31,955 nucleotides of DNA from Morganella morganii (lineage in GTDB: Bacteria; Pseudomonadota; Gammaproteobacteria; Enterobacterales; Enterobacteriaceae). The stretch's first letter is position 1. Each line of letters begins with the position of its first letter. The stretch spans positions 1 to 31,955 of the forward strand of contig NZ_NRQY01000004.1 in assembly GCF_003996855.1 (NCBI RefSeq), read 5' to 3'. The notes beneath the pieces are model-generated. The model saw only the letters and a program-made list of their open reading frames with translations, did not search any database and was not told the origin of the DNA. This document shows, piece by piece, positions 15,628-21,598 of this stretch. Made by a program: the position numbers and the translations under genes.

Positions 15628-15745
15628 ATCTATTGAGACAAGTTACCCCCCTATTACTAATGGCGTAGCCCCTGCCCTGTTACGCCTTGATCCTTTTTCC
15701 AGTGTTTCCGATCCTTCAGGATCAAAGCGCTGGCTGGAAAAGAGC
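15585..15745. other. Candidate origin of replication (oriV)
   Basis: Directly after rep. Three copies of a CCCTATTACT-like repeat: about 15590 (inside the rep end), 15650 (CCCCTATTACTAATGG) and 15670 (CCCTGTTACGCC). They are followed by a nested inverted repeat, TTGATCC...GGATCAA around GATCCTTCAGGATC, with TTTTTCCAG and CTGGAAAA arms. Position and repeats fit an origin for a cis-acting Rep; no DnaA box was confirmed. Confidence 0.4.
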
Positions 15746-15750
15746 ACATC

Positions 15751-16067
15751 GGGGTTGTAAGCGGCAAGCCGCCATTTTTTTGCCATCGCTGATTTACCTG
15801 TCCGTAAGAGGTGGGTTTATCGGACAGGACGGCAGCATACAAAAACAGGCCGCAAGCCAGTGTTTTGCGTATCATTTGAGTGGTACGGATTAATTCTCAA
15901 TGAGGCTCCCATTTACGTTACTACTCTCAATTCTGCAAATGGAAAGTTCAGGTATCAGAAGCAGGCATGATCGAACGGAAAACCTTACCAACAGCGGCAT
16001 CGCCAGCGGTTAATCTTTTTCCGGTAACAGCCTCACAAAATTTTGGCGGCTTGCCGCTTACAACCCC
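15751..16067. mobile_element. 317-bp Tn3-type miniature inverted-repeat element (TIME-like MITE)
   Basis: Perfect 24-bp terminal inverted repeats starting GGGGTTGTAAGCGGCAAGCC (15751-15774 and 16044-16067), flanked by a 5-bp direct repeat ACATC (15746-15750 and 16068-16072). GGGG ends and 5-bp duplications are the Tn3-family pattern. Inside, TGTCCG...CGGACA over 28 bp (15799-15826) looks like one res subsite. No open frame. It needs a transposase in trans. Confidence 0.85.
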
Positions 16068-16073
16068 ACATCC

Positions 16074-16127
16074 ATAACCTATATGTTATTTATAACTCTT
16101 GAGTTATGATTGCTTATAGGTTATGAT
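16074..16127 (+). promoter_or_regulatory. Promoter with nested palindromic operator before the 105-aa gene
   Basis: -35 TTGAGT (16099-16104), 17 nt, -10 TATGAT (16122-16127). Outer palindrome ATAACCTATA (16074-16083) with TATAGGTTAT (16115-16124); inner palindrome ATAACTC-TT-GAGTTAT (16092-16107). TTATAGGTTA is shared with the HigA-like gene's promoter at about 13730. Confidence 0.65.
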
Positions 16128-16177
16128 TTGCCTAGTGAGTTGCCCGTAAGTAAGGGGATCTACATGGAGACTGTACG

Positions 16178-16495
16178 ATGAATCGTGATAAAAAAATTCT
16201 GTTGGCATTCATTGTGTTTGCCATTATCGGATGGCTTACCGTTGCTGTATTAGCAACCGCTTTAGCTAATTCTAAGGCGAGTATGGTCAGTGCTGAAGAG
16301 AACGCGGTGACGTGGAAACGGCAGGCTGGTAAAGCATACACCGAACTACTCAAAACCCGCTCAGGTACTGACAATGCGGCAACACTTATTCCTGTTGGTT
16401 CTCGTATCGACTGCACTATGAAAACGAGCACGGTTGACGGTCAAGCAATCGCTCAATGTGAGGATGGTGTTATTTATCCACCTCATGAATATTGA
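16178..16495 (+). CDS. Small membrane-anchored protein of unknown function
   Basis: 105 aa from ATG 16178 (SD GGAG, 8 nt upstream). One N-terminal membrane segment (ILLAFIVFAIIGWLTVAVLA), then a soluble, probably periplasmic part with two cysteines (SRIDCTMKTSTVDG and AQCEDGVIYPPHEY). I do not recognise the family. It has its own operator-bearing promoter and is followed by the toxin-antitoxin pair. Confidence 0.7.
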   Translation: MNRDKKILLAFIVFAIIGWLTVAVLATALANSKASMVSAEENAVTWKRQAGKAYTELLKTRSGTDNAATLIPVGSRIDCTMKTSTVDGQAIAQCEDGVIYPPHEY

Positions 16496-16549
16496 TGTGA
16501 CTTTTTATAGTTTAATTATCATACATGGAATATATATAAGGGCCACTTT

Positions 16550-16870
16550 GTGTTTGAACTGATTTTCCACCCGGAAGCACAACAGGAAATTTTAGATCTG
16601 GATAGTCCAATGCAAGGTAAAGCATTGGCTGCACTGGATAAACTTGAGGCCCAAGGTAATCAGTTACGCTATCCACATACGGATATTATTCAAGATGGCC
16701 TTTTTGAGTTAAGAGCGGGTAAAAAAGATATTACACGTACCTTTTTTGCTTTTGCTAAAGGGAAAAAGATATATATCTTGCGCACGTTTGTTAAAAAGAC
16801 ACCTAGGACGCCACCGGCAGAGATCCAATTAGCATTAAAGAGACTGGAGGAACTGACAGATGAAAGTTAA
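16550..16870 (+). CDS. higB: HigB/RelE-type toxin (Gp49-like)
   Basis: 106 aa from GTG 16550 (SD AAGGG, 7 nt upstream). FELIFHPEAQQEILDLDSPM, then DGLFELRAG-KKDITRTFFAF and KIYILRTFVKKT-PRTPPAE are the phage-derived Gp49/HigB signature of ribosome-dependent mRNA interferases. The 3' end overlaps the antitoxin start by 11 nt, giving toxin-first order as in higBA. Role: plasmid maintenance by post-segregational killing. Confidence 0.9.
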   Translation: MFELIFHPEAQQEILDLDSPMQGKALAALDKLEAQGNQLRYPHTDIIQDGLFELRAGKKDITRTFFAFAKGKKIYILRTFVKKTPRTPPAEIQLALKRLEELTDES

Positions 16871-17159
16871 AGGTATCCCTTATGCTGAAGTAAAGGCTAA
16901 AGCCTTACAGAACCCCGATGTAATGGCCGCTTATCTTGCAGAGAAGAAAGAGGAAGAGTTACAGGAACTTTTGGCTGATCTGCGCCGCAGAGCTGGTATC
17001 AATAGTACCCAAGTTGCTGAACGTATGGGGATTACTCAACCAGCCGTAAGTAAATTAGAAAAAAACGCCAGTAAAGCCAGTGTAACAACACTTGAACGAT
17101 ACGCGGCGGCCTGTGGTGCCAGTATCAAGATTGTTATGTGTAGCGACCTGCGTTTATAA
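16860..17159 (+). CDS. higA: HigA/XRE antitoxin with a C-terminus altered by insertion
   Basis: 99 aa. XRE HTH: LLADLRRRAGINSTQVAERM, then GITQPAVSKLEKNASKASV. It neutralises the upstream toxin and presumably represses the operon. SD GGAGG 9 nt before ATG. The last six codons (CSDLRL) belong to the inserted element that begins at 17139. The sequence after the element's 6-bp duplication reads GTT ATG GGC TAA, so the ancestral protein ended IKIVMG. The insertion therefore exchanged one residue for six and probably left function intact. Confidence 0.9.
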   Translation: MKVKGIPYAEVKAKALQNPDVMAAYLAEKKEEELQELLADLRRRAGINSTQVAERMGITQPAVSKLEKNASKASVTTLERYAAACGASIKIVMCSDLRL

Positions 17160-17463
17160 ATGCTCAAACCTGCATTTATCGCGCCTTTTTTGCTCACAAT
17201 AACTGCATCTATCCGGGTGTCCAAACCCGGATTAACTGCAAATGAACCTGCATTCGAACACTTCGACCTGCATTTCATTTTTACAAACCCACTTTATCTG
17301 CAACCAGCGGCTGTTCCATTAACTCAGCGGTCATCGTTGTTTCTGGCCTTTGATTTATGCAATGAATAACTGTACTCAGGCCGCCAGCGCCCACCTGCCA
17401 CGCTGTCATTTTCAGAAGACGACTGCACGAAATATCAGAAGTCAGATGCACTGTCTGTCGAGA

Positions 17464-17847
17464 CTATTTCTTACTGGTGTGCTCAATGTGTAGAACGGCG
17501 TCAAACAACGCTAATGAATTAGCTGCATCGGATGCGTAGACCGTGCGCGTCCTTGGGTCATAGGACACCGTAACGAACGGGACTGAAGTGCGCTCCGTGC
17601 TCCGGGGAGCTTGACGCTTGGAGCGGTAGGTTCTGCATACCTCTCTTTTTTCGGCAAGCTGCTGATTGATTTTCTTCCAGTCGAATAGATAGTCGGGATA
17701 CAACCGGCGCATGTCACGCTTATCCTGCGGCTCAAGTGTGTATTTGCGAATACGCATGATGTTGAAATTGCTTCTGCCGACTTTGACAGTGAGATAACAA
17801 AAGCCCTTCTTGGTCGTGATGAAGGCGCTACTTTGCTTGCGTTTCAT
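17464..17847 (-). CDS. Hypothetical basic protein linked to the resolvase
   Basis: 127 aa from ATG 17847 (GGAG 9 nt upstream); a start at 17862 is less likely. Rich in Lys, Arg and Tyr: KRKQSSAFITTKKGFCYLTV, RRLYPDYLFDWKKI, then RSKRQAPRSTERTSVPF. No membrane segment. I do not recognise a domain; it could bind DNA. It follows tniR almost without gap, so it is probably co-transcribed within the mini-transposon. Confidence 0.6.
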   Translation of the reverse strand: MKRKQSSAFITTKKGFCYLTVKVGRSNFNIMRIRKYTLEPQDKRDMRRLYPDYLFDWKKINQQLAEKREVCRTYRSKRQAPRSTERTSVPFVTVSYDPRTRTVYASDAANSLALFDAVLHIEHTSKK

Positions 17848-17863
17848 TGTTGCTCGCTCCATA

Positions 17864-18442
17864 TCAGGGATCGGCTGTACTGGCGCGCATTACGGTTTGC
17901 CGACTGGTGCCCAGCTTGCGGGCTATGGCTGAAACGCTCACCCCAGCCGCCAGTTCGTCGCGCACGGCCTGCTTTTGTTGCTCACTGAGCGTGGCCGGGC
18001 GGCCCAATGTCTTGCCCTCTGCCTTGGCCCGGTTGAGGCCCGACTGCGTGCGCTCGATCAGCAAATCCCGCTCGAACTGCGCCACGGCATTGAGAACGTT
18101 CATCGTCATCGTGCCCGCTGAACTAGTGAGGTCAACGCCGCCAAGAGCGAGGCAATGCACGCGCACTCCCATCCCGAGCAGCGCCTTCACCGTTGAGCTA
18201 ACGTCGATGGCATCACGGCCAAGCCGATCCAGCTTCGTGACGATGAGCACATCACCAGCCTCCAGGCGATCCATGAGCTTCGAGAACCCCCGTCGCTGCG
18301 AAATAGCCGTGCTGCCAGAAACCGTCTCTGTCACGATCCGGCGCGGCTCGACGTGGAAGCCAGCGGCCTTGATCTCCTGAATCTGGTTCTCGGTCGTCTG
18401 GCCTGTCGTGGATACACGGGCATAGGCGAAGGTGCGCGGCAT
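17864..18442 (-). CDS. tniR: Serine resolvase, TniR type
   Basis: 192 aa. Catalytic domain AYARVSTTGQT (nucleophile Ser about 11), DVLIVTKLDRLGRDAIDVSS and NAVAQFERDLLIERTQSGLNRAKAEGKTLGRPATLS, then a C-terminal HTH (GVSVSAIARKLGTSRQTVMRAS). It resolves cointegrates formed by the transposon at the adjacent res. Codon use is more GC-rich than the plasmid backbone, consistent with import on the transposon. Confidence 0.95.
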   Translation of the reverse strand: MPRTFAYARVSTTGQTTENQIQEIKAAGFHVEPRRIVTETVSGSTAISQRRGFSKLMDRLEAGDVLIVTKLDRLGRDAIDVSSTVKALLGMGVRVHCLALGGVDLTSSAGTMTMNVLNAVAQFERDLLIERTQSGLNRAKAEGKTLGRPATLSEQQKQAVRDELAAGVSVSAIARKLGTSRQTVMRASTADP

Positions 18443-18465
18443 GAGTTGGAATCGTCCTTATAGGG

Positions 18466-18557
18466 TGTCCGAAATATCACCTATGTCCGAAATATTGTCA
18501 ACCTAAGTTTTGGACAGCTGTTGTTTGCCCTATCCAAAACCGCTCGATTTCGGACAC
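18466..18557 (-). other. res site of the TniR resolvase
   Basis: Read on the minus strand toward tniR: TGTCCGAAATCGAGC...GGATAG, then TGTCCAAAACTTAGG...TTTCGGACA, then ...TATTTCGGACA. These are three subsites in the usual I-II-III order, ending about 24 nt before the tniR start. The same pattern recurs, inverted, at about 12880-12984. Confidence 0.75.
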
Positions 18558-18982
18558 GGCCAACCTATCCGCAGCGTCGTGCAGTGGACTCCTGAGCAAT
18601 TCCGATTTCGCGTGGTGTTTCGTGCATAGCACTGCTGACGCTTCCCGTTCAGAAGTCCGCTGCACACTTGGCGGCCAGCTCAACGAACTGGTGCAGCCGC
18701 CTTCTGAAAATGACACACGCTCACTGGCTGACAAAGCATCCATAAAACGAACGTTTTGTGGAACCCCGCAGCAGCGGATTTCAGTTGCAGGTATTGTGGG
18801 TTGCCGATCTGCTAATCTGGGTCTGCGCCGAATAAATGCAGGTTCGTTTGCAGCTAATGTGAGTCGGTGGCCCCTTTCAGTTGCATTTAATCTGGGCTGG
18901 AAATCGGGGGTAAATGCAGGTCGAGCCGATTTCAAATGCAGGTCACTACAGTTATGGGCTAAATTTCCTATATGAAAATTGA

Positions 18983-19008
18983 CCTCGCTATTAGCGGGGT
19001 TTTTTTTG
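18983..19008 (+). terminator. Terminator of the higBA operon
   Basis: CCTCGC, loop TATTA, GCGGGG, then eight or more T. It lies just after the original higA stop (18960), now separated from the gene by the 1.8-kb insertion. Confidence 0.8.
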
Positions 19009-19039
19009 GCTATTGCATTATCAAAGTGGTGTATTTTGA

Positions 19040-19068
19040 TTGACGGGTAGGCCATTTTGGCCTATCAT
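19040..19068 (+). promoter_or_regulatory. Promoter of the 73-aa gene with TAGGCC operator
   Basis: -35 TTGACG (19040-19045), 17-nt spacer, -10 TATCAT (19063-19068); operator TAGGCCATTTTGGCCTA (19048-19064) is identical to that at 12413-12429. Confidence 0.85.
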
Positions 19069-19117
19069 TATAAGTGAAGGCCGGGCAATTTGCTACGGTC
19101 AATACCGGAGAATACCG

Positions 19118-19339
19118 ATGAAAAACAGCAATTTTGAAGAGGCTAACGAGATTAACAACGCCATCAATGAAATGATTAGTGAACGTCAATCTATCGACGC
19201 AGGCCGGAACGACTTCCTACAAGAAACTTGGCTTCTTGTTCGCTTGGGGCATCAGTATAAAGAGGCTGGTAAAGACTGGTATCGCTGGGCTAAAGCTACG
19301 GCTATCCGTCTTTGGGAGAGTGGCCACATCGTTAAATGA
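19118..19339 (+). CDS. Small hypothetical protein (possibly KleA-like)
   Basis: 73 aa from ATG 19118 (SD CGGAG, 8 nt away). Mostly helical and charged: FEEANEINNAINEMISERQS, then ETWLLVRLGHQYKEAGKDWY. No membrane segment. The position, under the KorC-like operator and before the kor/par genes, recalls the kle genes of IncP plasmids, but the similarity is not strong enough to name it. A terminator follows at once. Confidence 0.6.
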   Translation: MKNSNFEEANEINNAINEMISERQSIDAGRNDFLQETWLLVRLGHQYKEAGKDWYRWAKATAIRLWESGHIVK

Positions 19340-19346
19340 TTCAGGT

Positions 19347-19368
19347 GGCCCGCTTACGCGGGCCTTTT
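19347..19368 (+). terminator. Terminator after the 73-aa gene
   Basis: GGCCCGC, loop TTAC, GCGGGCC, then TTTT. Confidence 0.75.
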
Positions 19369-19434
19369 GAAAGGTTCCCTGTTATGGCTGCAACCATACA
19401 GGGAAGTTCACGTTAAACCCGCGAGAGAGTAACC

Positions 19435-19584
19435 ATGAACAATGATATTTTAGCATTGGCCGAGATGATTAAAAAGGCAATAGATAGCCACACCTCCTTT
19501 AAGCTTCCTCCCCTATCCGGGAGCGAGTTCAAAGCGGTGATGGAAGCATTACGCGAGCAGAACGCAGGCTTTCAGGCCGTCTAA
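19435..19584 (+). CDS. 49-aa hypothetical protein
   Basis: ATG 19435 with GAGAGAG upstream; reads MNNDILALAEMIKKAIDSHT and ends REQNAGFQAV. It has a short helix-rich composition and no known motif. It sits between two GC hairpins, so expression may depend on read-through of the first. Confidence 0.5.
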   Translation: MNNDILALAEMIKKAIDSHTSFKLPPLSGSEFKAVMEALREQNAGFQAV

Positions 19585-19591
19585 GCCTATT

Positions 19592-19613
19592 GCCCCGCTT
19601 CGGCGGGGCTTTC
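19592..19613 (+). terminator. GC hairpin (weak terminator or attenuator) before the KorC-like gene
   Basis: GCCCCGC, loop TTCG, GCGGGGC, followed only by TTTC. AGGAGAG of the next gene lies directly behind it, so it may act as an attenuator. Confidence 0.5.
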
Positions 19614-19625
19614 AGGAGAGACACT

Positions 19626-19928
19626 TTGAACAACGTAATTAGAACTGAAACCTTACGCCCTTTTAGTGATGGTTGGACGCCTCCGACAGGTGAAGAAATC
19701 AAAGCGGTGTTAAGTCTGGTAGAAGAGCGATCAGGAAATAAGTTTACTGGTGTTGACGCATCAAAATATATAGGTCTACCAAGCGAAACCGGGAGAGGAA
19801 AGGGAAGCCGAACATTTAGGCGTTGGTGTAAAGAAGGCGGGATACCTTACGCGGCATGGGCGTTACTTTGTTATAAAGCCGGGTTCGGTGTTATTTGGGA
19901 ATCAGATGAACAAAGAGGCGAAAATTAA
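19626..19928 (+). CDS. KorC-like HTH repressor
   Basis: 100 aa from TTG 19626, supported by AGGAGAG 5 nt upstream; the longer frame would run through the hairpin at 19592. LRPFSDGWTPPTGEEIKAVL opens the protein; the RTFRRWCKEGGIPYAAWALL segment gives the HTH and PYAAWALL tail of KorC-type plasmid regulators. It probably represses the two promoters with TAGGCCATTTTGGCCTA. Its stop overlaps the next ATG by one base. Confidence 0.7.
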   Translation: MNNVIRTETLRPFSDGWTPPTGEEIKAVLSLVEERSGNKFTGVDASKYIGLPSETGRGKGSRTFRRWCKEGGIPYAAWALLCYKAGFGVIWESDEQRGEN

Positions 19929-20437
19929 TGTTGAAGCGTTGGAATATTATTTTTCTATTTTTAATTTTACCGTTGCAATATGCAATTGCTGATATTCATG
20001 GCGAAATAATACGAATTATCGACGGTGATACCGTTGATGTTTTAGTTAATAAAACGCCAGTAAGAGTGAGATTAGTTGATATTGATGCTCCTGAAAGCAA
20101 GCAACCTTTCGGGCAGAAATCCCGTCAATTTCTGGCTGATATGATCTTTCGTCAACAAGTAACCATCGTTGAAAAGGGAAAGGATCGCTATAACCGCGTG
20201 TTAGGTACAGTTTTTAAGGAAGATAACACCAACGTAAATGAATCTCAGGTTAGTAACGGTATGGCGTGGGCCTACAGATACCGTGAACAGGCGACTAATC
20301 CAGCCATGCTAGACCTTGAACAGGATGCTAGACAAAAACGCCTTGGCCTATGGTCTGATCCGCAATCAAGCATTGTAGAGCCTTGGAAATGGCGGCGAGA
20401 TAACAAGAAATTTCGTGCGCACGAAACCGAAAAATGA
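19928..20437 (+). CDS. Secreted thermonuclease-like (SNase) nuclease
   Basis: 169 aa. Signal peptide (WNIIFLFLILPLQYAIA), then an SNase domain: IIRIIDGDTVDVLV, VRVRLVDIDAPESKQPFGQ, and KDRYNRVLGTVF, with the usual Arg, Glu and Arg catalytic positions. Periplasmic or surface nuclease; relatives are carried by several conjugative plasmids, with unclear benefit. It is coupled to the KorC-like gene. The palindrome TTTCGTGCGCACGAAA (20411-20426) lies in its last codons. Confidence 0.9.
   Translation: MLKRWNIIFLFLILPLQYAIADIHGEIIRIIDGDTVDVLVNKTPVRVRLVDIDAPESKQPFGQKSRQFLADMIFRQQVTIVEKGKDRYNRVLGTVFKEDNTNVNESQVSNGMAWAYRYREQATNPAMLDLEQDARQKRLGLWSDPQSSIVEPWKWRRDNKKFRAHETEK
20411..20426. promoter_or_regulatory. 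Copy of the TTTCGTGCGCACGAAA palindrome
   Basis: A perfect copy, 23 bp before the -35 of the korA-parA-parB promoter. Confidence 0.75.
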
Positions 20438-20448
20438 ATCATTATCTA

Positions 20449-20476
20449 TTGACATCAACAGATGATGATTTATATT
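20449..20476 (+). promoter_or_regulatory. Promoter of the korA-parA-parB operon
   Basis: -35 TTGACA (20449-20454), 16 nt, -10 TATATT (20471-20476). AGGCC half-sites follow at about 20484 and 20495 and may serve autoregulation. Confidence 0.7.
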
Positions 20477-20526
20477 TAAGGGGAGGCCACAGTTAGGCCG
20501 TTGAGTTTCGGAGGTTAATCCATTGA

Positions 20527-20889
20527 ATGAAAAAACGACTAACGCAGGCCGAATTTGAACATGCCATTTCTAACCTGTCACGCGCACTAAAGCCAGCAAA
20601 TGTAGAAATTGTGAAAGCAATTTTGGTTGATGGCAGAAAGCAAAATGACATGGTGAATGAAACGGGATTAAGCCGTACAGCAATAGCGGCAATGACGAAG
20701 AAAGTTAGAGAAGCGCACAAGTTACATGGCAAACCACCGGCAGGCTGGGAACGTATCGAGCTATGTATACCATCATCAATGGTTCCTATGTTAAGGGCTA
20801 TGGAAGATGAGGCGCGTAAACAGGCAAACGCTAAGGGTGAAATGAATGAATATCATAACAGTGACGAATCAGAAGGGCGGGGTAGGTAA
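20527..20889 (+). CDS. korA: KorA/TrfB-type global repressor
   Basis: 120 aa. RLTQAEFEHAISNLSRALKP, then ILVDGRKQNDMVNETGLSRT-AIAAMTKKV matches the HTH of TrfB/KorA. PAGWERIELCIPSS is the start of the dimer domain. In IncP plasmids KorA co-represses replication, transfer and partition promoters with KorB. It is followed in operon by parA and parB, the same order as IncP korA-incC-korB. A GGAGG lies 13 nt before ATG 20527, a long spacing. It overlaps parA by 44 nt. Confidence 0.88.
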   Translation: MKKRLTQAEFEHAISNLSRALKPANVEIVKAILVDGRKQNDMVNETGLSRTAIAAMTKKVREAHKLHGKPPAGWERIELCIPSSMVPMLRAMEDEARKQANAKGEMNEYHNSDESEGRGR

Positions 20890-21598
20890 ATCTACAATCG
20901 CCGTACATCTTGCTATGGCTCTTCAGGAACGCGGCGATAGAGTGCTTTTTGTAGAACTTGATCCGCAGGGTAACGCCAGTAAGACTTTAGAAAAGGCTGG
21001 AGGTGTGGCGGCACTTCAGGCAAGCCAACTTTTTGAAGAACAACAGTTAACTATTACGCCAAATGAAGGCATAACTTTAATCAATGCTGATGCAAAGATG
21101 GCCGATATAGAACGCGCCCCGTTAACGGTTATGTCAACCTTTAAAGACCACCTTACCGCGCTGGCGTCTCAGTTTGATCATTGTGTCATTGATACCCCTC
21201 CTACCCTTGGTTTGCGTATGTCAGCGGCGCTTATCGTTGCAAATCATGTGTTGTCGCCAATCGAGCTGGAAGAATATTCCATTGATGGTATTACAAAAAT
21301 GCTGCAAACCATTTTTGGTGTTAAGTCGAAATGGAATCCTGATCTGAACTTCCTAGGCATGTTACCTAATCGCTTTAATTCCCGTTCTGAAGACCAGAAA
21401 AAAACATTAATGAATCTGGTAGAGAACTACGCTCATCTGTTAATTCGAGCGCGGATCGGCATTCGTTCATCAATTCCAGAAGCCCTTTCCGAAGGTATTC
21501 CGGTATGGCAATTAAAGAAAACATCTGCGCGTGAGGCAGGGAAAGAATTTCAGGAAGCTTTTAAGATCATTTTTGAAAAAATGGGGGTTGCCAAATGA
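20846..21598 (+). CDS. parA: ParA/IncC partition ATPase
   Basis: 250 aa. Deviant Walker A KGGVGKST (about residues 10-17), A' motif FVELDPQGNASKTLE, Walker B HCVIDTPPTLG. A small type Ib ParA without an N-terminal HTH, as in IncC2. It drives plasmid segregation with ParB. The start is nested in the end of korA, and the stop overlaps the parB start (ATGA). Confidence 0.95.
   Translation: MNIITVTNQKGGVGKSTIAVHLAMALQERGDRVLFVELDPQGNASKTLEKAGGVAALQASQLFEEQQLTITPNEGITLINADAKMADIERAPLTVMSTFKDHLTALASQFDHCVIDTPPTLGLRMSAALIVANHVLSPIELEEYSIDGITKMLQTIFGVKSKWNPDLNFLGMLPNRFNSRSEDQKKTLMNLVENYAHLLIRARIGIRSSIPEALSEGIPVWQLKKTSAREAGKEFQEAFKIIFEKMGVAK

Larger units (their letters stand above)
17404..18715. mobile_element. 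Tn402/Tn5053-like mini-transposon carrying only a resolvase module
   Basis: 25-bp terminal inverted repeats starting TGTCATTTTCAGAAGACGAC (17404) and ending with its near-complement GTGCAGCCGCCTTCTGAAAA (to 18715), 23 of 25 matching. Flanked by the 5-bp repeat CACGC (17399-17403 and 18716-18720). The ends are those of the Tn402/class 1 integron family. Contents: orf127, serine resolvase and res; tniA, tniB and tniQ are absent, so it must move in trans. Size 1312 bp. Confidence 0.88.
17139..18950. mobile_element. Outer non-autonomous element with TGT...ACA ends and arrays of TGCAGGT repeats
   Basis: Left end TGTAGCGACCTGCGTTT (17139-17155) and right end the complement of TGTAGTGACCTGCATTT (to 18950), flanked by the 6-bp repeat GTTATG (17133-17138 and 18951-18956). 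Each terminal 150 bp holds several ACCTGCATTT-like units (left: about 17144, 17168, 17202, 17235, 17246, 17267; right: about 18797, 18838, 18852, 18879, 18913, 18933). TGT...ACA ends with multiple transposase-binding-like sites are typical of Tn7/Tn552/Tn5053-type transposons. Without the inner insertion it is about 495 bp with no transposase. Confidence 0.75.

Noticed and set aside
15799..15826. Complete res site inside the 317-bp element
   Set aside because: Only one TGTCCG...CGGACA subsite is visible; a functional res needs two or three.
17847..18380. 177-aa plus-strand frame opposite tniR
   Set aside because: Ser/Arg-rich shadow of the resolvase gene.
18498..19055. 185-aa minus-strand frame across the end of the mini-transposon
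   Set aside because: It spans the res site, both transposon ends and the higBA terminator; low complexity and no domain.
20523..20556. 11-codon TTG-started frame placed 8 nt after GGAGG before korA
   Set aside because: The spacing is better than for korA itself, but a TTG start and trivial length give no support beyond a possible leader; noted only.
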